From the NCBI GenBank assembly GCA_023415055.1, contig JAEZLZ010000106.1, positions 1-21,315 on the forward strand: a DNA stretch of 21,315 nucleotides, in the 5' to 3' direction. Source of the DNA: Bacillota bacterium. GTDB lineage: Bacteria > Bacillota > Clostridia > Lachnospirales > Lachnospiraceae. A program made the translations under genes and the position numbers. The notes beneath the pieces were generated by a model that had not been told where the DNA came from, did not search any database, and saw only the letters and a list, made by a program, of their open reading frames with translations. Shown here piece after piece: positions 1 to 7,598 of the stretch (positions are counted from its first letter, which is position 1; each line of letters begins with the position of its first letter).

Positions 1-164
1 ATACATGCTTTACCCATTTTTTCTGTGTATGGTTTCTTATCCTTTTCAATCACTTTAGTATAGTGATAATCATGGATTAGTGTTATCTGCTCTTTTTTCC
101 AGATACGCCACCCCAAAAAACTAAAAATCAACCCTATTAGTAACAGAATTACTAATTCAAACAT
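1..164 (-). CDS. DUF3784 family membrane protein, N-terminal part
   Basis: Reading leftwards from the ATG at 164, an open frame runs off the window edge, giving 54 residues of a longer protein. It opens with a membrane segment (MFELVILLLIGLIFSFLGW, residues 1-19), followed by WRIWKKEQ and then a polar stretch with HDYHYTKV and DKKPYTEKMGKA. This arrangement, one helix followed by an HDYHY..V....K.YT..MGK block, is what I recall for the DUF3784 family of small clostridial membrane proteins, whose function is unknown. An AGAAGG ribosome site lies about 8 nt upstream (173-178). The family assignment is from memory of the motif, and the missing C-terminus should hold the remaining membrane segments. 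Confidence 0.7.
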   Translation of the reverse strand, partial: MFELVILLLIGLIFSFLGWRIWKKEQITLIHDYHYTKVIEKDKKPYTEKMGKAC

Positions 165-225
165 ATATATACCTTCTATTTTATCCATTAGTTTAATAAT
201 TCTTCTATATTTAAATAACTCAAAT

Positions 226-1082
226 TCAGATATTTAATGGTATTGATAGACGCATTGACAATAGTCTGAAGCGAACAAAAAGAATGCTTGTCATTGCTTT
301 AGCTAAGAGGAAATTAGCTTTTTCAAGCTGTGTATGACCTTTTATATCAAACCAAGTATGCCATACAAGATAGTTGTTAAGGTATTTTGTAGCCACACCA
401 TTAAACTTATCCATGAACTTCTTAAGTTCCGTATAATAATTATTGATTCTTTGAATGTTGTAAATACCCTTTTTCTCTTTACCTGATTTTAGCTGTATCA
501 ACTGAATATTTTTACTTTTAGCAAATCTAACATAAGCATTCATTTTATCCGTACAAAGAGTTGATTCAGAGCAGATTTTTCCATCATAAACAGTATGTAA
601 ATTCTTAGTTGCTTCTATAATACCATTCAGCCTTGTTTTTTCAGCAGGTTGCTGGAGGGCATTCAGGAGCTTATGTCTCCATGCAAAAGCTGTATTACGG
701 TGAATACCACAAATATTCGCAGATTTACATACAGAAAATCATTCAACATACATTTAGCGAATGATTCCCAAATACTAAGATTCTTGCGTGTTCCGGATGC
801 AACTGAGTTAGATAATACAGTAAAGGATTTTCCACAGTCCTTACAGACATAACGTTGTTTATCAATGGTTTTGTTTCCGTCTTTATCAGCTTTGTAAACA
901 TGACCATTTCTTGAAATATGACCAATACTACCACAATGAGGGCATACGAATCCAGATGTAAAGCGTTCATCTTTGACAAATTGCTCAAAATCGTTATCAA
1001 TAGGTAGTTGATATGAAATCATTGAGGATAGCTTTTTCTGTTCTTGTGGTGAAAGCTGAGTATACAGCGTTCCTTTTACAAT
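226..1082 (-). pseudogene. IS1595-type (ISXO2-like) transposase, frameshifted and internally deleted
   Basis: The N-terminal piece (about 730-1082) has a zinc ribbon, CPHCG followed about 30 residues later by CKDCGKSF, as in the ISXO2/IS1595 transposase family. Near 729-731 the frame breaks: adding one A to the GTAAATCTG stretch restores YVKSANICGIHRNTAFAWRH, the expected helix-turn-helix. The frame then continues through NGIIEATKNLHTVYDG and LCTDKMNAY to FNGVATKYLNNYLVW, the conserved C-terminal block. The central catalytic segment (family EADE...SYKG and the following strands) is missing, since NGIIEA jumps almost directly to LCTD. The gene therefore carries a one-base deletion and a large in-frame deletion and cannot make active enzyme. 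Its 5' end is cut by the group II intron at 1083. No matching left terminal repeat was found in 165-260. Confidence 0.82.
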
Positions 1083-1793
1083 GTGCGCCCAGTATGGGCG
1101 CAATCTTATGGGTTGAAGTCCCTAGTCTGCCCTAGTAGTGGGAAAGACATAGCCAATGGCAAGGGTGTCGTGAGCGATTGCGAATCTGAAGGAAGCCGAG
1201 CAGCAATGCAGAAGCGTCCGCTCATTCAGAAAACTAGGAGTACCAACAGTGGTTGACCGAGTGTTCCAACAGGCAATTACACAAGTACTTTCTCCGATTT
1301 ATGAAGAGCAGTTTTCTGAGAATAGTTATAAGCGAAAATGAATGCAAAGTTAAAAGAGCTCACATCAAGAAATAATGGACGGGGTAACGAATACAGAGCA
1401 TTGAAATTGACACGATTTATAAGAGGAAGGGTAAAGCAGATATGAAAAGTATGCTAAGTAAAACAGACGAATGGTTACGTCATAGAATAAGGTGCATCTT
1501 TTGGAATCAATGGAAGAAAGTCAAAACGAAATTTAGTAACCTTAAGAAGTTAGGTGCGGAAGAAGAAAAGGCATGGATATGTGCTAATATGCGAAATGGC
1601 GAATGGTATTGTAGTGGCTATTTTGTGTTGCAAACCGCATTTAACAATAAGAAGCTCCGAGAATTAGGATTTCTATCACTCACGGAGCAATATTTGAAAA
1701 TCTGTGAAAACTAGAGAAGCGCCGTATACGGAACCGTATGTACGGTGCTGTGGGAGGTCGGTAGATAAAATAATTATCTACCGCCTACCCGAT
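1083..1793 (+). mobile_element. Degenerate group II intron (truncated)
   Basis: The 5' end GTGCGCCCAGTATGGGCGC is the conserved start of bacterial group II introns. The 3' end holds a domain V hairpin (1718-1749: AGCGCCGTA arm, GAAC tetraloop, two-base bulge, TACGGTGCT arm) and a domain VI hairpin (1760-1782, GGTAGATAA/TTATCTACC), then CCTACCCGAT. Full-length introns of this kind run to roughly 2 kb or more; this one is 711 bp. Only about 150 nt separate the 5' end from reverse-transcriptase coding sequence, so most of domains I-III is gone and splicing is not expected. It sits in the orientation opposite to the transposase it interrupts. The exact 3' boundary is uncertain by a few bases. Confidence 0.85.
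1217..1714 (+). pseudogene. Group II intron reverse transcriptase/maturase (LtrA-like), remnants in three frames
   Basis: Three fragments remain of the intron-encoded protein. Fragment 1 (1217-1341) reads FRKLGVPTVVDRVFQQAIT and on to SPIYEEQFSENSY, the family's RT block just before the usual GFRPG, then stops. Fragment 2 (about 1338-1445) reads KLKELTSRNNGRGNEYRALK, from the domain after the polymerase. Fragment 3 (1442-1714) starts at DMKSMLSKTDEWLRHRIR and gives an apparently complete maturase C-terminus. Each fragment lies in a different reading frame. The YADD catalytic region and the protein's N-terminus have been deleted. The 90-residue open frame at 1442 starts in the middle of a conserved domain and is probably not a gene in its own right. 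Confidence 0.82.
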
Positions 1794-1803
1794 TTATAAG
1801 GGT

Positions 1804-1832
1804 ATTATAACACACTAAAAAAGAACTCGCAA
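1804..1832 (-). promoter_or_regulatory. Stranded sigma-A promoter of the IS1595-type transposase
   Basis: On the minus strand TTGCGA (1827-1832) is followed after 17 nt by TATAAT (1804-1809). It points into the group II intron and, beyond it, the transposase remnant, so it was probably the transposase promoter before the intron entered. A TTGTGACAAAGCC motif at 1859-1871 could be the outer end of the old insertion sequence, but no partner was found at the other end. Confidence 0.5.
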
Positions 1833-1936
1833 ACAAACGTTCTGAATATCAACAAAATGTTGTGACAAAGCCTAATTAAATATAGCATATTCCTAAATAA
1901 CGTACAGGGTATAAGTAAAGAATGGAGAAGATACAT

Positions 1937-4021
1937 ATGAAATCAATTAAAACAAGACTTATATTGGTCATTGTATTAACGTCAGTTTTGGCCACTATTG
2001 TGATTGGAGTATTTAGTATCACTACTTCAAGGAGAATTGTCAATGAGCACGCTGAAAAGATAATACAAATAACTTGTGAAAATAAAAGCAAACAAATTAA
2101 TGGAGTGATTACAAGAATTGAACAATCCGTGGATGTATTGTCAGAATTTGTTTTAAGCCAGATGAATTTAGAGAGCTTTAAAACAAGCGATGCCTATGTT
2201 GAGAATATATCACAAGAATTGAGTGCTACATTAAAGATGTTTGCAATGGAAACAGAAGGAGCTTTCACAGCATATTTGCGTTATAATCCCGAATTTACAG
2301 AGCCAACCTCAGGTCTTTTTATCAATCGTGAATCCCTTGATGCCGAATTCCAGAATTTAGTGCCAACAGATTTTACGGCCTATGATAAGACAGATCTTGG
2401 ACATGTTGGCTGGTACTATATACCCGTTGAAAATAAAAAGCCAACTTGGATGAATCCATATTTAAATGAGAACCTCAATAAAGTGTTAATCTCATATGTA
2501 GTTCCATTGTATATGGAAGATGAATTAATTGGTGTGGTTGGTATGGATATCGATTTTTCCCAATTGACAACGGTCATCGACCAAACATCTATCTATGATA
2601 CTGGATATGCATTTTTACTAAATGCAGACAATACAGTAGCTTATCATAAGTCACTAGAAATGAATTCCTCTCTTTTGGATGTTTCTAATGGTGAGTTAGC
2701 TCCTTTAGTAGAAACATTGCAGGACTCTTCAAAGGAAAATGAAATTCTTCCTTATACCTATTGTGATGAATTAAAAGATATGACTTATGTTAATCTTGAC
2801 AATCAAATGAAATACGTATTATCAGCACCTCACTCAGAAATCATTGCACAGTCGACGGGATTAGTATATGACATCGTCTATACAATTATCGCTGTCATTA
2901 TCTTCTCAATTGCGATAGGGTTTATTGCAAGCCTAAGAATTACAAGACCAATAAAGAAATTAACTCAGATGATTCAAGACATATCTAATCTTGATTTTCG
3001 TAGCAATGAGCAAACATCAGTTTTGTGTCAAAAGGATGAGATTGGAAGAATGGCACAAGCTGTGTTGCACATGCAAGATACGCTGCATGACATGGTAAAC
3101 CAGATTTCGGAGGTAGAGAATAGTGTACTTACAAATGTTGGTGAACTAGATGTAATTATGAAGGAATACAGTGATGGAGCAGAAGATAGTTCAGCAGCTA
3201 CCCAGCAAATAGCAGCAGGAATGGAAGAAACATCAGCAAATATTACAAGTATTACAAGTAATATCGGTGAAGCAAGTGAAAAAGCAGAAAATATTCTAAA
3301 GCTGTCAAAGATAGGGCAAGAAGAATCAAAGAAAATTCTAGAACGTGCAAAAGAGTTAGCTAAAACAACGGAAGTATCGAGTGATAAGACTCGCTCCATG
3401 TATGAATCCATCAAGCAAAAGATGGAGATTGCTGTAGAACAATCAACTGCAGTAGCAAAGATTAATGAACTCACTGACGCTATAAAACAAATTTCTTCAC
3501 AGACGAACCTATTAGCATTGAATGCGAATATCGAAGCTGCCAGAGCAGGTGACGCTGGAAGAGGTTTTGCTGTTGTAGCAACAGAAATAGGTGTACTAGC
3601 TTCTCGGACATTAAGGGCAGTAGAGAATATCAATGGCATAGTGGGTCAGGTACATGAAGCAGTATCAGGATTAACCGACTGTATTGATCAGTCAATGAAT
3701 TTTTTTGAATCTCTGATTCTAAAGGATTATAAAGAGTTTCATGGAGTAAGCAATCAGTATCAGGCGGATGCAGAAGCATTTTTGAATGGGATGAAAAAAA
3801 TTAATTCAGTAGTTCTTATATTAAATGATAACGTCGATGGCATTTTTACAGCAGTTAAGGAAATTGATGCTACAATTAATCAGACTGCGGAGGGTATTAA
3901 CTTAATTGCAGCAAAATCAGCTGAGACTGCACAACAGACAGTTAAGGGATATGAAGTAATTGAGAGTAGCAAAGAGAATATGAACAAATTACAAGATATC
4001 GTTTCAGAATTCAAGTTGTAA
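1937..4021 (+). CDS. Methyl-accepting chemotaxis protein with dCache-type sensor domain
   Basis: Membrane chemoreceptor that would feed CheA/CheW. It has a first membrane helix (about residues 7-30), an extracellular region of some 280 residues with a Cache-like pattern (GWYYIP, then VSYVVPLY-type and GVVGMDIDF, about 199-207), a second helix (about 312-335), a HAMP linker starting RITRPIKKL, and a long coiled-coil signalling domain. The hairpin tip is clear at about 518-550 (SSQTNLLALNANIEAARAGD, then GRGFAVVATEIGVLA). The start chosen is the ATG at 1937, which has GGAGAA 7 nt upstream; the in-frame ATG at 1922 lies on that ribosome site. The ligand cannot be told from sequence. No chemotaxis gene is nearby, so it is an orphan receptor beside mobile-element debris. 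The tip region after VLA (SRTLRAVENI) departs somewhat from consensus, but the frame is intact. Confidence 0.93.
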   Translation: MKSIKTRLILVIVLTSVLATIVIGVFSITTSRRIVNEHAEKIIQITCENKSKQINGVITRIEQSVDVLSEFVLSQMNLESFKTSDAYVENISQELSATLKMFAMETEGAFTAYLRYNPEFTEPTSGLFINRESLDAEFQNLVPTDFTAYDKTDLGHVGWYYIPVENKKPTWMNPYLNENLNKVLISYVVPLYMEDELIGVVGMDIDFSQLTTVIDQTSIYDTGYAFLLNADNTVAYHKSLEMNSSLLDVSNGELAPLVETLQDSSKENEILPYTYCDELKDMTYVNLDNQMKYVLSAPHSEIIAQSTGLVYDIVYTIIAVIIFSIAIGFIASLRITRPIKKLTQMIQDISNLDFRSNEQTSVLCQKDEIGRMAQAVLHMQDTLHDMVNQISEVENSVLTNVGELDVIMKEYSDGAEDSSAATQQIAAGMEETSANITSITSNIGEASEKAENILKLSKIGQEESKKILERAKELAKTTEVSSDKTRSMYESIKQKMEIAVEQSTAVAKINELTDAIKQISSQTNLLALNANIEAARAGDAGRGFAVVATEIGVLASRTLRAVENINGIVGQVHEAVSGLTDCIDQSMNFFESLILKDYKEFHGVSNQYQADAEAFLNGMKKINSVVLILNDNVDGIFTAVKEIDATINQTAEGINLIAAKSAETAQQTVKGYEVIESSKENMNKLQDIVSEFKL

Positions 4022-4062
4022 TAAGGTTGAAAGTTAAATAGTAAGTAATAAGGTTATTAGAT

Positions 4063-4266
4063 ATGGAGGTAGTTCCGGAAACTATAAAAGCCAAAAAAAG
4101 CCAAGGTTTAGGAACGAAAAATTGCCTCATATTCACTTTTTTGTTACACCAGTTAAAGATGGTAGGTTACAAACCAGCAATCGATACAGCAGTTCTTAGT
4201 AGATTTATGGATGATATAAAAGTAAATAAAGTGACAGTTGAACTGGATCTGAAGAATAATGAGTAA
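4063..4266 (+). CDS. Doubtful 67-residue ORF, function unknown
   Basis: An open frame of 67 codons 41 bp after the chemoreceptor. I do not recognise it. The C-terminal half (IDTAVLSRFMDDIKVNKVTV then ELDLKNN) vaguely recalls the end of large serine recombinases, where a short helix is followed by a beta strand and a K-N tail, so it could be a remnant of one. There is no ribosome site before the ATG; the only GGAGG lies inside the frame (ATGGAGGTA). I consider it more likely a relic or chance frame than a working gene. Confidence 0.2.
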   Translation: MEVVPETIKAKKSQGLGTKNCLIFTFLLHQLKMVGYKPAIDTAVLSRFMDDIKVNKVTVELDLKNNE

Positions 4267-4338
4267 ATGCCATGCTCTATGTTATCATGTCTCAATATTA
4301 AAATCGAAAAAGCAAAAATCTTTTAACATTGCTTAAAA

Positions 4339-4376
4339 GAAGGCCATTATCTTGTAACTAACAAGAAGTGGCCTTC
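4339..4376. terminator. Hairpin, probable intrinsic terminator
   Basis: GAAGGCCA (4339-4346) pairs with TGGCCTTC (4369-4376), with a second nested stem CTTGT/ACAAG inside. On the minus strand the stem is followed by TTCTTTT, so terminator quality is better leftwards; on the plus strand only GGTTTAT follows. It could end the chemoreceptor transcript and also stop transcription coming from the right. Confidence 0.5.
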
Positions 4377-4471
4377 CGGTTTATAACCTATATACAGTAA
4401 TATTTTTCGTTGAATATCCTTCCGGAGTAAGAGAGCTGTAAGAATTAAACATATAACCAGAACTTGTTTAA

Positions 4472-4642
4472 TTAATTACATGACACCACAGGTACCTTTG
4501 TAACTATTTTGCCCTCACTACTTTTGTGCGAATCCGAATCCTTAATACAGGCTTCTAATATTGATTTAAGATTGCTAACGGCTATAGACTTATTTTCAAG
4601 GGCTATTAGAATAGCCTGTTTTGTTGCGTTTATCATAAGCAT
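4472..4642 (-). CDS. Possible 56-residue ORF, function unknown
   Basis: The minus strand is open from an ATG at 4642 (second ATG at 4636) to the TAA at 4472. The first half (MINATKQAILIALENKSIAV) looks like an amphipathic helix, followed by a hydrophilic tail ending KVPVVSCN. No ribosome site precedes either ATG and no family is recognised. It may be the tail of a decayed gene, in keeping with the debris to its left. Confidence 0.2.
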   Translation of the reverse strand: MLMINATKQAILIALENKSIAVSNLKSILEACIKDSDSHKSSEGKIVTKVPVVSCN

Positions 4643-4700
4643 TTTGTACTAGTAGTCATGAAAAAGTCACATTCTTCTTTTTGAAACCGCGGAAATAGTA

Positions 4701-4706
4701 TATAAT
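4701..4706 (+). promoter_or_regulatory. Probable -10 element for the cNMP-domain gene
   Basis: A perfect TATAAT lies 45 bp before the start codon at 4751. The -35 is unclear: TTGAAA begins 20 bp upstream of the -10, leaving only 14 bp between them, and TTTTGA gives 16 bp. Moderate support only. Confidence 0.4.
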
Positions 4707-4750
4707 AATTCTATACTGTTAGTTAATGTCGTTGATTAGGCGGTGCAAGC

Positions 4751-7087
4751 ATGGAGTGGAAGATGAATCCGAATGCAGTGAACCAGTTTACGAAGGGTAG
4801 TACGATCTATGCCCAGGGAGACGCTGTATTTAGTATTGGAATGATAATCAAAGGAAGGGTAATGATACATAACAATGGTGCAAAGATCATTGTTGGCTCC
4901 GGCTCCTTCCTGGGAATTAATGATTTATATCAGGGTAAATATCTCAGCACCTATACGGCGGTAGATGATTTACTTATTTTTGTATATCCGATTAATCGAG
5001 TGGAGGAACTGGACAATATATTAAGCATCAATAAGGATTACCACGGTTTTATGGTAGCCTCCTTCTATAAGATGATTTATGAGTTGGATCATATTTACCA
5101 TGGAATGGTCCGGTGTAGTTCCGCCCTCTATCAGTTCCTGACGGAATATTATAAGCGATACACCGATATGGCAGCTCGCCGTGGTATCAAAAGGCCGGTA
5201 TCGGAAAGAATTACAAGACTTGAGCTTATTGACAGCGAACTGGAGCTCTTAACGGATCGCATCAATTACTATATTGAATGCCGTAATTTACCTTTGGATG
5301 TAGTGAAGGCTTTTTATTCCTACGGCAACTCGATTACTATGTATCAGATTGAAGATCAGGTCAATGTAGTAAATCAGCAGATCCTGTCGCTCAATGAGAT
5401 GGCACAGGAGCTTATCACCATGGCATATTGTCTGGTCGATGACACAGATACCTGTTTGTTCCATCTTATTGCCGAATTCTCGATATCCCAGGATAACTCC
5501 AGTGGAACCAGCAATGAAATAATGGAGATCATGGATGACATCATTGAACAGGTGAACCAGACGGAGACCTTTGTTGAACGGACGCTTGGAATAAGCTTTA
5601 AAGCGAATAGAAAGAAGATGGAGGAGGTATATCATCTGCTTCTTACCTCGAACCAAGAAGAAAGTGTCAACTCAGCTTCCTTTCTCAAGTATTCCAAGGA
5701 GGATACCCAGACTGCTCTGGAGGAGATGAAGGATGCTTTTTCAAAGATTCTTACTTATGCCGGAATAGAGGGTGAGAAGGCTAAGGAAATGCAGACACTG
5801 ATGCAGGACTTCGTTCATAAGAAAGACAAGTTTTCCGCAGATGACATTGGACGTAACCTCCGTAAAAAGCTTGCGGAGAATCATTATGAGATTTATCTGC
5901 CCGTATTTTTACGAGCTCATAAAGAAAAAAAGGTACCTCGTATCATAGATCTGTTCCTAAAATACGGTTTTGCTGATGATAGACTTCTGAATAATGATCA
6001 GATGCTTTCCCTGTATTTTCTCAAGGAAGAAGAACAGAAACAGACACTTTGCAATGTGTATGATATGAAGTCCTGGCTTACCCTGATCTATGAAGGGAAG
6101 AAGGAGCCTTCTAAGAATGAATTCGATTTGGAATATTCGGAGCATCTGGCAGGACTTCGAAAGCAGAATCAGTTAACCGAACGGGAAGCTGTGCTGTGGC
6201 TGACTGACCCGTTGAAGAAGCTGCAGTATGAGATTCAGAATATGTTCCGATATAACAATCGAACCACAAATGGACAAATCTCAAGCTTTATTCCGTTTTT
6301 ATATAAGGACCAATGGGTGAATGGCATTGAGAAGCTCTTTGTTACCACCACTAAGATTAATGAAGCAATTACTGGTATTATGCGTGTGGATTATTCTGTG
6401 TTTGACCGTGAGGTTATTTACTCCAGTAAAGAGAAAAATATCGTGAAAGAATATGTGATGAAAAGGGTGTTTCCGGATGTTATTCTGTTTCCGAATGTAG
6501 GTAGTAACGGAGTTATGTGGCAGGAGATCGCAGGCAAGAAGCGGGATACCCCCGCGCGATTCCTACTTCCCATCTTCACCGATGTGAATCTCGGGCTTTT
6601 GTTGATTCGTATCCTGGGTAGGTTCCGTTGGGAGTTGTGCCGTACGATTGAGGGCGTTGCCTGGAACGATATCCAGAATAAATCCCTTACCTCGGAATAC
6701 AGTGATTATCTGCAATTCTATCGTAAGAATAAGGATTTATCGGAGGAGAAGAAGGAGAGAATTAAAGCCCAGATTCAAAAAGGACGAAACAGCAGCCGCG
6801 AAATCTTTGTCATCGATTATGAACAATGGATCAACTATGAAGCCATGGGTGCAATTAAGCTGAATAAGCCGGTTAGAGAAATTATGGCTACCTATTGCCC
6901 TTTTGCAAAGGAGATAAGAGAGCAGATTAAGCTGCAGCCACTGTTTGAAGAGGCAATGGCAAGATACTATCGTGAGAAGCTGAAGAAGGTCCGCGAGATA
7001 GAGGGAAGACACCGCATGCTTTTGAAAGAAAGTGTAGAGCTTCCTCAAGAACTGATTGATACACTATATTATTATCGTGATATGTAA
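4751..7087 (+). CDS. Large protein with N-terminal degenerate cyclic-nucleotide-binding domain
   Basis: The first ~110 residues have the beta-roll pattern of the Crp/cNMP-binding fold: FTKGSTIYAQGD, then IIKGRVMIHNNG, then GSGSFLGINDLYQG, then YTAVDDLLIFVYPI. The phosphate-binding cassette is poor: where family members carry G-E-L followed by R-x-A, this protein has GSFLGIND and then STYTA, with no arginine. It may thus bind a different ligand or none. No DNA-binding helix-turn-helix follows, so it is not an ordinary Crp/Fnr regulator. The remaining ~660 residues are charged and largely helical, with a tyrosine-rich end (LYYYRDM), and match no family I know. No membrane segment or signal peptide is seen. 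Start: ATG 4751 with weak GGCGGTG upstream; the ATG at 4763, preceded by GGAG, is an alternative. Its neighbour to the right (7599) is also an unusual multidomain protein, so the two may act together (inference). Confidence 0.75.
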   Translation: MEWKMNPNAVNQFTKGSTIYAQGDAVFSIGMIIKGRVMIHNNGAKIIVGSGSFLGINDLYQGKYLSTYTAVDDLLIFVYPINRVEELDNILSINKDYHGFMVASFYKMIYELDHIYHGMVRCSSALYQFLTEYYKRYTDMAARRGIKRPVSERITRLELIDSELELLTDRINYYIECRNLPLDVVKAFYSYGNSITMYQIEDQVNVVNQQILSLNEMAQELITMAYCLVDDTDTCLFHLIAEFSISQDNSSGTSNEIMEIMDDIIEQVNQTETFVERTLGISFKANRKKMEEVYHLLLTSNQEESVNSASFLKYSKEDTQTALEEMKDAFSKILTYAGIEGEKAKEMQTLMQDFVHKKDKFSADDIGRNLRKKLAENHYEIYLPVFLRAHKEKKVPRIIDLFLKYGFADDRLLNNDQMLSLYFLKEEEQKQTLCNVYDMKSWLTLIYEGKKEPSKNEFDLEYSEHLAGLRKQNQLTEREAVLWLTDPLKKLQYEIQNMFRYNNRTTNGQISSFIPFLYKDQWVNGIEKLFVTTTKINEAITGIMRVDYSVFDREVIYSSKEKNIVKEYVMKRVFPDVILFPNVGSNGVMWQEIAGKKRDTPARFLLPIFTDVNLGLLLIRILGRFRWELCRTIEGVAWNDIQNKSLTSEYSDYLQFYRKNKDLSEEKKERIKAQIQKGRNSSREIFVIDYEQWINYEAMGAIKLNKPVREIMATYCPFAKEIREQIKLQPLFEEAMARYYREKLKKVREIEGRHRMLLKESVELPQELIDTLYYYRDM

Positions 7088-7104
7088 GAGCTATAGGTTG
7101 ATTA

Positions 7105-7144
7105 TTGTATAAAATTCTGTTAAATATTTAAATTTTATATACAA
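7105..7144. repeat. AT-rich imperfect inverted repeat
   Basis: TTGTATAAAATT (7105-7116) and AATTTTATATACAA (7131-7144) are complementary apart from two extra bases. Lying just after the stop at 7087, it could be a weak transcript end, though it has no T-run; it could also be an operator. Confidence 0.35.
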
Positions 7145-7209
7145 TATAATAAGATGCGTGCAAAAAGAGTAACTATATATTAAAAAAATATAAATTAACA
7201 GAAATTATA

Positions 7210-7238
7210 TTGACAAGCATTCCGCTTAATCCTATAAT
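7210..7238 (+). promoter_or_regulatory. Consensus sigma-A promoter
   Basis: TTGACA (7210-7215) and TATAAT (7233-7238) are both perfect and 17 bp apart. A start near 7245 would make a leader of about 180 nt ending at the terminator 7387-7424, with the gene at 7599 beyond. Confidence 0.85.
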
Positions 7239-7296
7239 GAGATTATACAAAAGAAGTTTTATAAGTAACTACTTAGATTATCGGGAGGTGGTACCA

Positions 7297-7332
7297 TTGT
7301 ACACTATAATAAGGAATAATCACCCAAGATAA
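7297..7332 (+). CDS. Possible 11-residue leader peptide
   Basis: GGAGGT (7284-7289) is followed after 7 nt by TTG (7297), opening a frame MYTIIRNNHPR that ends at TAA 7330-7332. The stop codon lies inside the predicted antiterminator segment AAGATAAA, so a ribosome finishing this peptide would cover it. Strong ribosome site and ideal spacing speak for translation; the TTG start and short length speak against certainty. Confidence 0.35.
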   Translation: MYTIIRNNHPR

Positions 7333-7386
7333 AATTACACACGGTAGCATTCCATACCGGGATGCATATTAAAATATATGGTATAA

Positions 7387-7424
7387 AAGGTTGTCTTGAG
7401 TTTATCTTAAGGCAGCCTTTTCTT
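7387..7424 (+). terminator. Intrinsic terminator of the 7245 leader
   Basis: A 14-bp stem (arm 7387-7400, arm 7406-7419, including three G-T pairs) with loop TTTAT is followed by TTTTCTT. It lies 175 bp before the gene start at 7599. Confidence 0.8.
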
Positions 7425-7454
7425 ATTGTATGGACTAACTGCGTCCTATACAAT
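7425..7454. promoter_or_regulatory. Symmetric promoter-like inverted repeat
   Basis: ATTGTATGGAC (7425-7435) and GTCCTATACAAT (7443-7454) form an inverted repeat with one extra T. Read on either strand it gives TTGTAT, 17 bp, TACAAT, that is, a -35/-10 pair in both directions. It may be a second promoter for the gene at 7599, an operator, or simply a hairpin. Between it and 7599 there is also TTGTCT/AGACAA (7502-7519), another short inverted repeat. Confidence 0.4.
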
Positions 7455-7598
7455 AAAAGGCACATTCTTTCTTCCGTTCTATTACTTCCAGCTGTTTATA
7501 CTTGTCTAATCAGGAGACAAATGGTAGTATTATAGGGAGAGAAAAAGCCTTAGGCAGTTGTATTGAGGGTTTCAATAAAATACAAAGGAGGTTGCTGC

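Larger units (their letters stand above)
4377..4750. other. Gene-poor spacer before the cNMP-domain gene
   Basis: This AT-rich spacer holds no clear gene on either strand. On the minus strand there is one open frame (see 4472-4642). At its right end TATAAT (4701-4706), preceded by TAGTA and by TTTTGA/TTGAAA-like -35 options at imperfect spacing, is the likely promoter of the gene starting at 4751. Confidence 0.4.
7245..7424 (+). ncRNA. Structured leader or small RNA with attenuator-like end
   Basis: Between a consensus promoter and an intrinsic terminator lies RNA with several mutually exclusive pairings. CGGTA can pair with TACCG (7350-7368 region); GCATTCC with GGGATGC enclosing the loop ATACC; and that loop with GGTAT just before the terminator, which would make a pseudoknot. 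AAGATAAA (7326-7333) is exactly complementary to TTTATCTT (7401-7408), the loop and part of the 3' arm of the terminator, so it could act as antiterminator. It matches no riboswitch class I know. It may regulate the ATPase gene at 7599, or be a free-standing small RNA of about 180 nt. Confidence 0.5.

Noticed and set aside
1442..1714. A separate 90-residue gene
   Set aside because: It starts in the middle of the maturase C-terminal domain and is followed directly by intron domain V, so it is the tail of a broken intron protein.
3028..3639. 203-codon open frame on the minus strand inside the chemoreceptor gene
   Set aside because: It is a shadow of the coding strand's Ala/Ser/Glu-rich coiled coil; no ribosome site and no recognisable domain.
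7284..7295. GGAGGTGGTACC looks like the T-box motif GGTGGTACC
   Set aside because: Only about 40 nt separate it from the predicted transcript start, too short for a T-box stem I with specifier loop, and the neighbouring terminator lies about 90 nt away. It is better explained as a ribosome site (GGAGGT) with a chance KpnI site.
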